Under the pieces are notes generated by a model, which saw nothing but the letters and a program-made list of their open reading frames with translations, made no database searches and had not been told where the DNA came from. This document shows, piece by piece, positions 34,774 to 43,131 of a stretch of DNA of 43,599 nucleotides. Position 1 is the first letter of the stretch. Every line of letters starts with the position of its first letter. The translations under genes and the position numbers were made by a program. This DNA is from Tenacibaculum sp. Its GTDB lineage: Bacteria; Bacteroidota; Bacteroidia; Flavobacteriales; Flavobacteriaceae. Location of the stretch: contig JAGYHQ010000010.1 in NCBI GenBank assembly GCA_018456245.1, positions 1 through 43,599 on the forward strand. Direction: 5' to 3'.

Positions 34774-36009
34774 TTGAATTTCGAGTTATTTATAGCCAAA
34801 CGGATTATTGCTGGCAAAGAGCATAAAAGTAGTATTTCTTCTCCAATAATAAAAATTGCTATTGTAGCAATTACATTAGGGATTGCTATTATGCTTATTT
34901 CTGTATCTATTTTTTCAGGATTTCAGAAAAAAATAAGAGATAAAATTTCTGGTTTTAAAGGTCATATTCAAATTACTAATTATGATAATAATAATTCTGA
35001 TGTTTCCACCATTTCTATTGATAAAAACCAAGATTTTTACCCTAATTTTAAAAATATAAAAGGAATTAAAAACATTCAAATTTACGCAAATAAAGGCGGA
35101 ATTATTAGAACAAAAGAAAGTTTTGAGGGAGTTATTTTAAAAGGAGTTTCTACCGATTATGATTTTTCATTTTTTAAAGAATATTTAATTAAAGGTAGAT
35201 TACCTAATTTTAACGAAAAAAGAAATAGAGAAATTTTAATTTCTGAAACCATTGCTAATAGATTAAATCTTAAATTAGGAGATACAGCACAAGCCTTATT
35301 TAATACAGCACACACCAAAAACAAATTTAAAATACGTAAACCCATTATTGTTGGTATATATAATACTGGTTTTGACCAATTTGATAAAACTTTTTTACTT
35401 GGTGATATTAGAGAAGTGCAAAAAATAAATGGCTGGAAAAACAACGAAATAGGTGGTTTTGAAGTTTTAATTAATGATTTTAATCAAATTCATAACAAAG
35501 GAAACGAAGTTTATAAAAACATTGCTTCTAACTTAAACAGCCAAACTGTTATTGATAATCATCCTGCAATTTTTGAATGGATAAACCTTTTAGATAATAA
35601 CGTTTGGTTTATAATAGCTATTATGATTATTGTAGCTGGTATTAATATGATAACAGCCTTACTTGTTCTTATACTTGAACGTGTGCAAATGATAGGAATT
35701 TTAAAAGCATTAGGCGGACAAAATAATAGTATTAGAAAGATATTTTTATACAATGCTTCATACCTTATATTAAAAGGATTATTTTACGGAAATATAATAG
35801 GAATAACACTATTATTAATACAGAAATATGGTAAAATTATTAGTTTAAACCCTGAAACTTATTATGTTTCTACTGTTCCTGTAGATTTTAATATTTTGGT
35901 AATAATTCTACTTAATATAGGTACACTATTATTGTGTATTATAATGCTAATAATTCCTTCAATGTTGGTTAGTAAAATAATTCCTTCAAAGTCTATAAAG
36001 TTTGCTTAA
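34774..36009 (+). CDS. FtsX/LolE-type ABC transporter permease
   Basis: The product (411 residues) has the MacB/FtsX fold: one TM near the N-terminus (about 26-47), a large periplasmic domain, and three TMs at the C-terminus (about 278-300, 327-350, 372-400). The family includes LolC/LolE lipoprotein release permeases, and Bacteroidota members commonly start MNFExFIAKR. I therefore accept the TTG at 34774 as start: it gives MNFELFIAKRIIAGKEHKSS, with the conserved N-terminal helix. Starting at the next Met would lose most of TM1. No ATPase gene adjoins it. It may partner with a LolD-like ATPase elsewhere. Confidence 0.85.
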   Translation: MNFELFIAKRIIAGKEHKSSISSPIIKIAIVAITLGIAIMLISVSIFSGFQKKIRDKISGFKGHIQITNYDNNNSDVSTISIDKNQDFYPNFKNIKGIKNIQIYANKGGIIRTKESFEGVILKGVSTDYDFSFFKEYLIKGRLPNFNEKRNREILISETIANRLNLKLGDTAQALFNTAHTKNKFKIRKPIIVGIYNTGFDQFDKTFLLGDIREVQKINGWKNNEIGGFEVLINDFNQIHNKGNEVYKNIASNLNSQTVIDNHPAIFEWINLLDNNVWFIIAIMIIVAGINMITALLVLILERVQMIGILKALGGQNNSIRKIFLYNASYLILKGLFYGNIIGITLLLIQKYGKIISLNPETYYVSTVPVDFNILVIILLNIGTLLLCIIMLIIPSMLVSKIIPSKSIKFA

Positions 36010-36328
36010 AAAGTTTAATTTTTAATAATTTGTTTTAATATGTAATATATAAAATGAAGTAGTATATAGAACATCTTAAAAATCGGATAAATAACTAACT
36101 TTGAAAATAAAGCCATATGTAATAGAAATTGTCTAGATTTCAAAATCAAGAAAAAAACAGAGGCTTTTTATTTCAATATGTTAAGATTATTTATTCTTAT
36201 ATAATTTTTATTTCCAATAATATTTTAAGTTTTTTGCCACAAATAGTATATTGATTTAATAAGTTAAAAATTAACAAATAATTTAATACTAAAATCGTAA
36301 ATTTGCGTTCACTTTTTATACAATTTCT
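36010..36328. other. 319-bp intergenic region, no gene seen
   Basis: AT-rich spacer between the permease and the glycosyltransferase, with no credible ORF. The only element I can support is the -7 box at 36298-36305. A weak run of A and T with CAGAGGC in the middle (36160-36175) is not a convincing terminator. Confidence 0.6.
36298..36305 (+). promoter_or_regulatory. -7 box (TAAATTTG) for the glycosyltransferase operon
   Basis: A full TAnnTTTG match 23 nt before the ATG at 36329. It would drive the three-gene unit to 40833. Confidence 0.5.
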
Positions 36329-37279
36329 ATGGATATATCGGTAGTAATACCACTTCTTAATGAAGAAGAGTCTTTACAAGAGTTACACCGTTGGATTGCA
36401 AGTGTTATGCAGTCCAATAACTTTTTGTATGAAATTATTTTTATTGATGACGGAAGTACGGACAATTCGTGGGAAATCATTAAAGAATTATCAAAGAATA
36501 ATAACAATGTAAAAGGTATCTGTTTCCAACGAAATTTTGGAAAAAGCCAAGCATTACACGCTGGTTTTGAAATGGCAAAAGGAAATGTAGTAATTACAAT
36601 GGACGCCGATTTACAAGACAGCCCTGATGAAATTCCTGAATTATACAATTTAATTATAAATGAAGATTTTGACCTAATTTCAGGGTGGAAAAAGAAACGT
36701 TATGATAATGTTTTAACAAAAAACATTCCGTCAAAATTATTTAATTGGGCAGCTCAAAAAATATCAGGTTTAAAACTTCACGATTTTAATTGTGGATTAA
36801 AAGCCTACAAAAATGAAGTAGTAAAATCAGTAAAAGTTAGTGGGGAAATGCATCGTTACATTCCTGTATTAGCAAAAAATGCAGGATTTAATAAAATTGA
36901 CGAGAAAGTAGTACAACATCAAGCAAGAAAATACGGAGTTACAAAATTTGGTGTTAGCCGATTTACCAATGGTTTTTTAGATTTAATTACCATTTCATTT
37001 TTATCAAAATTCGGTAAACGACCAATGCACTTTTTTGGCTTATTTGGTACATTAATGTTTGCCTTTGGTTTCTTTTCAGCATTTTATATTGGTGCAATGA
37101 AGTTATACCGTTTAGCCAATATGCAAAAAGCTATTTTAGTTACTAATAATCCTTGGTTTTACATTGCTTTAACTTCAATGATTATGGGAACATTACTATT
37201 TTTAGCAGGTTTCTTGGGCGAATTAATTGTTAGAAGTAATCCTAAAGAAAAACATTATAAAGTTAAAGAAGTTATTTAA
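36329..37279 (+). CDS. Family 2 glycosyltransferase with two C-terminal TM segments
   Basis: The 316-residue enzyme is a GT-A fold GT2 of the DPM1/ArnC-like group. The catalytic domain has VVIPLLNEEESL, IIFIDDGSTDNS, FQRNFGKSQALHAGFEMAKG and the metal-binding MDADLQDSPDE. Two TM segments (about 230-258 and 277-302) anchor it in the inner membrane. Such enzymes put a sugar on undecaprenyl or dolichol phosphate. A phosphosugar mutase and an MsbA-like exporter follow, so an envelope glycolipid or glycoprotein pathway is likely. Confidence 0.9.
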   Translation: MDISVVIPLLNEEESLQELHRWIASVMQSNNFLYEIIFIDDGSTDNSWEIIKELSKNNNNVKGICFQRNFGKSQALHAGFEMAKGNVVITMDADLQDSPDEIPELYNLIINEDFDLISGWKKKRYDNVLTKNIPSKLFNWAAQKISGLKLHDFNCGLKAYKNEVVKSVKVSGEMHRYIPVLAKNAGFNKIDEKVVQHQARKYGVTKFGVSRFTNGFLDLITISFLSKFGKRPMHFFGLFGTLMFAFGFFSAFYIGAMKLYRLANMQKAILVTNNPWFYIALTSMIMGTLLFLAGFLGELIVRSNPKEKHYKVKEVI

Positions 37280-37299
37280 TTGAACTAAAAAAATATAAA

Positions 37300-39006
37300 A
37301 TGAACGACATTATAAATAAAGCAAAATTATGGTTATCAGATGCTTTTGATACTGATACTCGCAATAAAGTACAAAAATTAATTGATGAAAATTCTCCTGA
37401 ATTAACCGAAAGTTTCTACAAAGAAATGGAATTCGGGACAGGTGGAATGCGTGGCGTTATGGGGGTTGGTATAAACCGAATGAATAAATACACACTTGGG
37501 CGTGCAACACAAGGTTTATGTAATTATATGAACCAAGTTTTTAATGAAGAATTACGTGTTGCTATTGCTTATGACTGCCGACATAACAGCAAGGAATTTG
37601 CAAAAATTGTTGCAGACGTATTTACCTCAAACAACATTAAAGTATTCTTATTTGAAGAGTTACGGCCTACACCTGAGCTATCATTTACTGTAACTGAATT
37701 AAACTGCCACGCAGGAATTGTACTTACCGCATCTCATAATCCGCCTGAATACAACGGTTACAAAGTTTATTGGCAAGACGGAGCACAAATTGTTCCACCA
37801 CAAGACAAAAATATTATTTCAGAAGTTGGAAAGGTTGATTTTTCAGAAATTAAATTTAACGGAAACGATGAATTAATCACGTACGTTGGTAAGGAAATGG
37901 ACGAAAAATTTTGGGATGCTTGTATTGAAAATGGAGACTTTAATGTAAAGGGGCGTGAGGATTTAAAAATTGTTTTCACTTCATTACACGGAACGTCAAT
38001 TAAAGCAACGCCACAGGTTTTAGACCAAGTAGGATACTCACAAATTTATGTTGTTGATGAACAATCTGAACCAAATGGAGATTTCCCGACAGTAAAATCA
38101 CCAAACCCAGAAGAGCCAGAGGCCTTAAAAATGGCTTTAGAATTAGCCGAAGAAGTTAATGCTGATATTGTTATAGGTTCTGACCCAGATGCCGACAGAA
38201 TTGGTATTGCCGTACGTGATAACAACGGAAAAATGATTTTATTAAACGGAAATCAAACAATGTCGGTAATGATTAATTTCTTACTAAAAAAATGGCAAGA
38301 ACAAGGAAAGTTAAAAGGTAAAGAATTTGTTGGCTCTACAATTGTAACCACTCCTTTAATTAGTGAAATATCAAAAAGTTACGGAGTTGAAACTAAAATA
38401 AGTTTAACAGGATTTAAATGGATTGCAAAGTTAATTAGAGAAAATCCTGAACTTAATTTTATTGGTGGTGGCGAAGAAAGTTTCGGTTTTATGGTTGGCG
38501 ACTTTTTACGAGACAAAGATTCAGTAACCTCTACTCTACTCGCTTGTGAAATTGCTTCCGAAGCAAAAGCAAACGGAAGTTCATTTTATAAAGAATTACA
38601 AAAAATTTATGTAAAAAATGGATTTTATAAAGAACATTTAATTGCTATTGTTAGAAAAGGAATAGACGGAGCAAATGAAATTAAAGAAATGATGCGCCAG
38701 TTTAGAGAGAATCCACTTATGGAGATTGATGGTGAAGATGTTTTATTTATTTATGATTATCAATCATCTATCAAAAAAAATATTAAAACAAATGAAGAGT
38801 TTAACATTGACGTTCCAAAATCAAACGTATTAATTTACGAAACTGAAAACGGAACACGTGTAGCTTGTCGCCCAAGTGGAACAGAGCCAAAAATTAAATT
38901 TTATATTAGTGTAAACACTAGTGTAAAAAATATTAATGAACTTGAAGAGGAAGAAAAGAAATTAACCAACAAAATAAACTCTATAGTTAAACAATTAAAT
39001 ATTTAA
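37300..39006 (+). CDS. Phospho-sugar mutase (phosphoglucomutase/phosphomannomutase family)
   Basis: The 568-residue protein has the four-domain alpha-D-phosphohexomutase layout. The catalytic phosphoserine is Ser145 in TASHNPPEYNGYK. The metal loop is GSDPDADRIG, the sugar-binding loop GGEESFGFM and the phosphate-binding loop RPSGTEPKIKFY. It interconverts 1- and 6-phosphates of glucose or mannose, supplying sugar-1-P for nucleotide-sugar synthesis. It starts 20 nt after the GT2 stop. The sugar specificity is not resolved by sequence. Confidence 0.93.
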   Translation: MNDIINKAKLWLSDAFDTDTRNKVQKLIDENSPELTESFYKEMEFGTGGMRGVMGVGINRMNKYTLGRATQGLCNYMNQVFNEELRVAIAYDCRHNSKEFAKIVADVFTSNNIKVFLFEELRPTPELSFTVTELNCHAGIVLTASHNPPEYNGYKVYWQDGAQIVPPQDKNIISEVGKVDFSEIKFNGNDELITYVGKEMDEKFWDACIENGDFNVKGREDLKIVFTSLHGTSIKATPQVLDQVGYSQIYVVDEQSEPNGDFPTVKSPNPEEPEALKMALELAEEVNADIVIGSDPDADRIGIAVRDNNGKMILLNGNQTMSVMINFLLKKWQEQGKLKGKEFVGSTIVTTPLISEISKSYGVETKISLTGFKWIAKLIRENPELNFIGGGEESFGFMVGDFLRDKDSVTSTLLACEIASEAKANGSSFYKELQKIYVKNGFYKEHLIAIVRKGIDGANEIKEMMRQFRENPLMEIDGEDVLFIYDYQSSIKKNIKTNEEFNIDVPKSNVLIYETENGTRVACRPSGTEPKIKFYISVNTSVKNINELEEEEKKLTNKINSIVKQLNI

Positions 39007-40833
39007 ATGACTTACTTTAAAAAAATACTACGTTACGCTATACCATATAAGAAGTATGCTATTTTAAATATTGTATTTAATATTTTATACGCTATTTTTT
39101 CAGCCTTATCATTTGTGGTTATAATGCCTTTATTAAAGGTTATTTTTCAACCAGAAATGCCTAAAGAAATAAGTAAACCTGTTTTTACAGATATTTTTTC
39201 ATTAGGAAATTATTTAAATCAAACCCTAAATTACGAGGTTTATAAAATAGGTGGCGAAGATAAATCTAAAACATTATTAGTTGTTATATTTCTTATTTTA
39301 ATTGCTTTTTTATTAAAAAATTTATTCAATTACTTAGCTTTATACAACATAACTTTTTTACGTAATGGTGTTTTAAAAAATCTTCGTAATGACCTTTACA
39401 AAAAAATAATAGACCTCCCTCTTTCCTATTTTTCTGAAAAAAGAAAAGGTGATGTTATGGCAAGAATAGGAACTGATGTTTTAGAAATTCAGCATTCTTT
39501 CTTATCAGTATTAGAATTACTTATTAAAGAACCTTTAACTATACTTATTACTATTATTTTTATGCTTATAATTAGTGTGAAACTTACTGTATTTGTTTTT
39601 ATTTTTATTCCAATAGCTGGGTTTTTAATTTCTAGATTAGGAAAAAGTTTAAGAAAAAAATCAGAGGACGTTCAGCAAGAACAAGGGTATTTTTTATCTC
39701 TTATAGAAGAAACTTTAGGTGGTTTAAAAATTATTAAGGCTTTTAATGGGGAAAATCATTTTTTTAAAATTTTTAAAAACTCTACTAATAGGTTTGAAAC
39801 CTATTTAAATAAACTTATTAATAGAAGAAATTTAGCAAGCCCATCAAGTGAATTTTTAGGTATTGCTGTTTTTAGTGTTTTATTATGGTATGGGGGTACT
39901 TTGGTTTTAATTGATAAAAGTTTAGACGGAGAGGCTTTTATCACTTTTTTAGGTTTAGCTTTTAATATTTTAACCCCTGCAAAAACTATCTCTAAAGCAA
40001 ATTATAAGGTTAAACAAGGAAACGCAGCTGCTGAACGTGTTTTAGAAATTATAGAAACTGAAAACCCTATTAGTGATAAAGAAGACGCTATTACAAAGCA
40101 AACGTTTAATAAAGAAATTGAATTTAAAAATGTTTATTTTAAATATAAAGATGAATATGTTTTAAAAGATTTTTCTTTAAAAATTCCTAAAGGAAGTACT
40201 GTTGCTCTTGTTGGGCAATCAGGTAGCGGAAAATCTACATTAGCTAATTTAATAACACGGTTTTATGATGTTAATAAAGGAGAAATTTTAATTGACGGAG
40301 AAAATATTAAAAACCTAAAAAAACATTCTTTAAGAGAACTTATAGGTGTTGTTACTCAAGATTCTATTTTGTTTAATGATTCGGTAAAAAATAACATTCT
40401 TTTTGGTAAAGAAAACATTACTGATGATAATATTATTGAAGTTGCTAAAATTGCTAACGCACACGAATTTATAAAGGATTTACCTGAGAAATACGAAACA
40501 AATATTGGTGATGGTGGAAATATGCTTTCAGGCGGACAAAAACAACGTTTATCTATTGCTCGTGCTGTATTAAAAAATCCGCCAATTATGGTTTTAGATG
40601 AAGCTACATCTGCCCTTGATACTGAAAGTGAACAATTAGTTCAAAAAGCATTAGAAAATATGATGAAAAACAGAACATCTTTTGTTATTGCACATAGGCT
40701 TTCTACCATTCAAAATGCTGATAATATTGTAGTAATGAAAAAAGGAGAAATTATAGAACAAGGAAAACACAAAGAATTATTAGATAAAAAAGGTGAGTAT
40801 TTTAAATTAGTTTCAATGCAAAGTTTAGAATAA
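39007..40833 (+). CDS. MsbA-like ABC exporter (fused permease/ATPase)
   Basis: The 608-residue half-transporter has six TM segments followed by an ATPase domain. Walker A is VGQSGSGKST (about 402-411), the signature LSGGQ is at 507-511, Walker B is PPIMVLDEATSALD and the H-loop is FVIAHRLST. Its ATG follows the mutase stop codon directly, with no gap, so translation is coupled. The family flips lipids or lipid-linked sugars; given its neighbours it may export a glycolipid made with the upstream genes. A perfect terminator follows. Confidence 0.92.
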   Translation: MTYFKKILRYAIPYKKYAILNIVFNILYAIFSALSFVVIMPLLKVIFQPEMPKEISKPVFTDIFSLGNYLNQTLNYEVYKIGGEDKSKTLLVVIFLILIAFLLKNLFNYLALYNITFLRNGVLKNLRNDLYKKIIDLPLSYFSEKRKGDVMARIGTDVLEIQHSFLSVLELLIKEPLTILITIIFMLIISVKLTVFVFIFIPIAGFLISRLGKSLRKKSEDVQQEQGYFLSLIEETLGGLKIIKAFNGENHFFKIFKNSTNRFETYLNKLINRRNLASPSSEFLGIAVFSVLLWYGGTLVLIDKSLDGEAFITFLGLAFNILTPAKTISKANYKVKQGNAAAERVLEIIETENPISDKEDAITKQTFNKEIEFKNVYFKYKDEYVLKDFSLKIPKGSTVALVGQSGSGKSTLANLITRFYDVNKGEILIDGENIKNLKKHSLRELIGVVTQDSILFNDSVKNNILFGKENITDDNIIEVAKIANAHEFIKDLPEKYETNIGDGGNMLSGGQKQRLSIARAVLKNPPIMVLDEATSALDTESEQLVQKALENMMKNRTSFVIAHRLSTIQNADNIVVMKKGEIIEQGKHKELLDKKGEYFKLVSMQSLE

Positions 40834-40837
40834 AAAA

Positions 40838-40868
40838 AAAATGGCTGTTTTTATTAAACAGCCATTTT
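40838..40868. terminator. Bidirectional terminator
   Basis: The 13-bp perfect arms (40838-40850 and 40856-40868) with a 5-nt loop and A/T ends lie between the convergent ABC exporter and FKBP genes. Confidence 0.88.
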
Positions 40869-40872
40869 CATT

Positions 40873-41772
40873 TTAATAAATATCTCTATTTAAATAATCT
40901 GGTACAGTTGGTTTTTTAGGGTCACTAAAATCATTAGTAGGGTCTCCGTCTCCGTTAGCATCTTCATCTTTTGTTAATTTACCGTCTCCATCATCATCAG
41001 TGTCTAAAAAATTAGGAACTTTATCTTTATCAGTATCATCATTTAATAAATTTTTATCTCTATTTAAATCCTCTTTAATAGATGGTATATTATCATTATC
41101 TCCATCTGTATTTTCAGTATGGTCCCATAAATCAATATAAAAAACTAAACAAGAGTTTTCAGGTATAGAACTTGTTCTTGAGTTTTTATAAGCCAAACCT
41201 GATGGAATAAATAATATTCCTTTCCCTCCATCTTCATAAGTTATTGAGCTGTTCTTGGTTACATTTTTACCTCCTTTAAAATGAGTAAATCCGTAAGACC
41301 AGCCTTTTATAACTCCTCCATCAATTTTTCCATTTTTTAAAACTTGACTTAATGTAAACCACATTGGAGCTTCTTGTTTATCAAAAGACTCTGACAGCTT
41401 ATCTTCATCTAAAATTCTTACTCCGTTATATTTTACAAAAACTGAATCCACTATTGTTGGGTTACCTTTACTTGATACTCCTTCTCTTTCTACGTAATAA
41501 TACAACGTATAATTAACATCGTCTTCTTTAACCTCTTGCTTTTTTAATTTCTCTGTTTCATTAAAAATAGCTGTTTTTCCATCTGCTAATGGTTTTAAAG
41601 CACCTTCTTTTTCATCAAAATAATGCTTTTTTAAAAATTTAACTATTAATTCATTATCTTTTATTGATTGTGCTTCATAATCAAATTTTTCTTTTGAAGA
41701 ACTATCTTTTCCACAAGAATACATTAAAACTGATAATACTCCTGTTACTAAAATGTGCTTAATTTTTATCAT
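40873..41772 (-). CDS. FKBP-type peptidyl-prolyl isomerase lipoprotein with calcium-binding-like tail
   Basis: The 299-residue product has a lipoprotein signal (VLMYSC, Cys20). An FKBP domain spans about 110-220: VFVKYNGVRI, then KIDGGVIKGWSYGFTHFKGG, IPSGLAYKNS and LVFYIDL. These cover the usual active-site framework of FKBPs. The last 75 residues are Asp-rich repeats of the thrombospondin type 3/EF-hand-like sort (DTDKDKVPNFLDTDDDGDGK, ANGDGDPTND), which normally bind calcium. It is likely a periplasmic folding helper. The tail is unusual for an FKBP and could anchor or stabilise the protein by Ca2+. Confidence 0.85.
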   Translation of the reverse strand: MIKIKHILVTGVLSVLMYSCGKDSSSKEKFDYEAQSIKDNELIVKFLKKHYFDEKEGALKPLADGKTAIFNETEKLKKQEVKEDDVNYTLYYYVEREGVSSKGNPTIVDSVFVKYNGVRILDEDKLSESFDKQEAPMWFTLSQVLKNGKIDGGVIKGWSYGFTHFKGGKNVTKNSSITYEDGGKGILFIPSGLAYKNSRTSSIPENSCLVFYIDLWDHTENTDGDNDNIPSIKEDLNRDKNLLNDDTDKDKVPNFLDTDDDGDGKLTKDEDANGDGDPTNDFSDPKKPTVPDYLNRDIY

Positions 41773-41813
41773 TTTAACTTTTATTTTTTATATGGTGCAA
41801 GTTAGCATTTTTA

Positions 41814-41821
41814 TACCTTTG
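41814..41821 (+). promoter_or_regulatory. -7 box (TACCTTTG) for the S4-domain gene
   Basis: A full TAnnTTTG match 20 nt before the ATG at 41842, in the 69-bp divergent gap with the FKBP gene. Confidence 0.5.
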
Positions 41822-41841
41822 TAAAAAATAAAACTTTTAAT

Positions 41842-42228
41842 ATGAGAATTGATAAGTATTTATGGTGTATTAGGCTCTTCAAAACCAGAAGTATTGCTAC
41901 TGATGCTTGTAAAAAAGGACATATTAAAATTGACGGAAACAACCTAAAACCTTCAAAAGAAATTTTTGGTGGAGAGGAAATAATTATTAGAAAAAATCAA
42001 ATTAACTACAAAATTAAAGTTATTGATATTCCTAATAACCGTGTGGGAGCTAAATTGGTTGATTTATACCGTAAAGATTTAACTCCTAAAGAAGAATTTG
42101 AAAAAACAGAATTACTAAAATATTCTAAAGATTACTATCGTAAAAAAGGAATGGGACGACCAACTAAAAAAGATAGACGAGATATTGATAATTATTATGA
42201 TTCTTCTTCAGAAGAAGAAGTTATTTAA
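41842..42228 (+). CDS. S4-domain RNA-binding protein (Hsp15-like)
   Basis: The 128-residue protein begins with an S4 domain (MRIDKYLWCIRLFKTRSIAT, then CKKGHIKIDG, then EEIIIRKNQINYKIKV). It ends with a basic, partly disordered tail (RKKGMGRPTKKDRRDIDNYY). This layout fits Hsp15 (HslR), which rescues 50S subunits with stalled peptidyl-tRNA after heat shock in E. coli. The same role here is inferred. Its stop codon abuts that of aroK on the other strand. Confidence 0.85.
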   Translation: MRIDKYLWCIRLFKTRSIATDACKKGHIKIDGNNLKPSKEIFGGEEIIIRKNQINYKIKVIDIPNNRVGAKLVDLYRKDLTPKEEFEKTELLKYSKDYYRKKGMGRPTKKDRRDIDNYYDSSSEEEVI

Positions 42229-42744
42229 TTATAGAAAAACTCTTATTTCTTCTACAATTTCTTTTATTGATTTATTATTAATATCTACCTTAATATTTGC
42301 TTGCTCATAAAAGAAACTACGTTCAAATAAATGTTTTGAAACAAATTCTACCAAATCATTTTTTGATAAATTGGTTATTAAAGGTCTTTCTGAATTATCT
42401 TCTTCTAACCGTTTTACAATAGTTTTAATTGTTGATTTTAAATAAATAGACACTGTATTTTTATTAGCTAAAACAATATCCATATTTTTGGCATAACACG
42501 GTGTTCCTCCTCCTAATGATAAAATAAAGTCTTCTTTTTTATTTAATAATTCTTTTAAATATTCGTGTTCTTTTAACCTAAAATATACCTCTCCTTTTTC
42601 CTTAAATATAAAAGAAATAGTTTTTTTTTCTTTTTTTTCTATGAAGTCATCCAAATCTATAAACTTCATTTTACTATTTTCTGCCAACAATTTACCTATT
42701 GTTGATTTTCCACTTGCCATATAACCTAATAAAATAATCTTCAT
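42229..42744 (-). CDS. aroK: Shikimate kinase
   Basis: The 171-residue enzyme phosphorylates shikimate in the aromatic amino acid pathway. It has the P-loop LLGYMASGKST, the shikimate-binding Asp in FIDLDDFIE, the Arg in YFRLKE, the loop SLGGGTPC and the lid Arg in NSERPLI. Length is typical. No other aromatic pathway genes are nearby. The gene is convergent with the S4 gene with zero gap and has no clear terminator of its own. Confidence 0.94.
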   Translation of the reverse strand: MKIILLGYMASGKSTIGKLLAENSKMKFIDLDDFIEKKEKKTISFIFKEKGEVYFRLKEHEYLKELLNKKEDFILSLGGGTPCYAKNMDIVLANKNTVSIYLKSTIKTIVKRLEEDNSERPLITNLSKNDLVEFVSKHLFERSFFYEQANIKVDINNKSIKEIVEEIRVFL

Positions 42745-42820
42745 TTATCTAAATTTGAATTGTTTACAAATATCAGTAAAAAAATCTCAAAAAAAATTTC
42801 TTTTTTTAAAATAACCTGCT

Positions 42821-42828
42821 TACATTTG
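42821..42828 (+). promoter_or_regulatory. -7 box (TACATTTG) for tRNA-Lys
   Basis: A full TAnnTTTG match 23 nt before tRNA-Lys, placing transcription start around 42834. Confidence 0.55.
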
Positions 42829-42851
42829 CACTCGCTTGTTATAAGCTGTAT

Positions 42852-42924
42852 GACCTGGTAGCTCAGTTGGTAGAGCATCTCCCTTTTAAGGAGAGGGTCC
42901 TGGGTTCGAGCCCCAGCCCGGTCA
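42852..42924 (+). tRNA. tRNA-Lys (anticodon TTT)
   Basis: A 73-nt cloverleaf: D-stem GCTC/GAGC, anticodon stem TCTCC/GGAGA with loop CTTTTAA, T-stem CTGGG/CCCAG. The acceptor stem GACCTGG/CCCGGTC has one mismatch, U5-C68. CCA is not encoded. Confidence 0.93.
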
Positions 42925-42925
42925 C

Positions 42926-42956
42926 AAAAAAGTTAAGCCTTTGCTTAACTTTTTTT
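42926..42956 (+). terminator. Terminator hairpin between tRNA-Lys and tRNA-Leu
   Basis: The arms at 42926-42938 and 42943-42955 (GTTAAGC/GCTTAAC plus A6/T6) form a 13-bp stem with a 4-nt loop and a T-run. It ends 4 nt before tRNA-Leu. Confidence 0.75.
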
Positions 42957-42960
42957 GTTT

Positions 42961-43044
42961 GCACATATGGCGGAACTGGTAGACGCGCAGGCTTGAGGGG
43001 CTTGTGTCCTTGCGGACGTGCAAGTTCGATTCTTGTTATGTGCA
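42961..43044 (+). tRNA. tRNA-Leu (anticodon GAG)
   Basis: An 84-nt class II tRNA: acceptor GCACATA/TATGTGC, anticodon stem CAGGC/GCTTG (one G-U) with loop TTGAGGG, variable arm with GTCC/GGAC, T-loop TTCGATT. CCA is not encoded. No promoter is visible between the preceding terminator and this gene. Confidence 0.92.
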
Positions 43045-43131
43045 CTTTTAAAATCGTTAATCATCTATTATTTAGATTTTTAGCGGTTTTTTATTTTTAA
43101 TTGTGTAAATATTTGTGTAAACAAAGTGATT

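Noticed and set aside
42754-42775. GTTTACAAATATCAGTAAA before aroK as a fifth XRE dyad
   Set aside because: Only the left half matches and spacing differs; likely chance.
42863-43100. Frames on both strands through tRNA-Lys and tRNA-Leu
   Set aside because: Translated tRNA genes, not proteins.
43100-43122. Repeat of TGTGTAAA near the right end, considered as a regulator site
   Set aside because: Only two short copies, not symmetric, not the XRE dyad.
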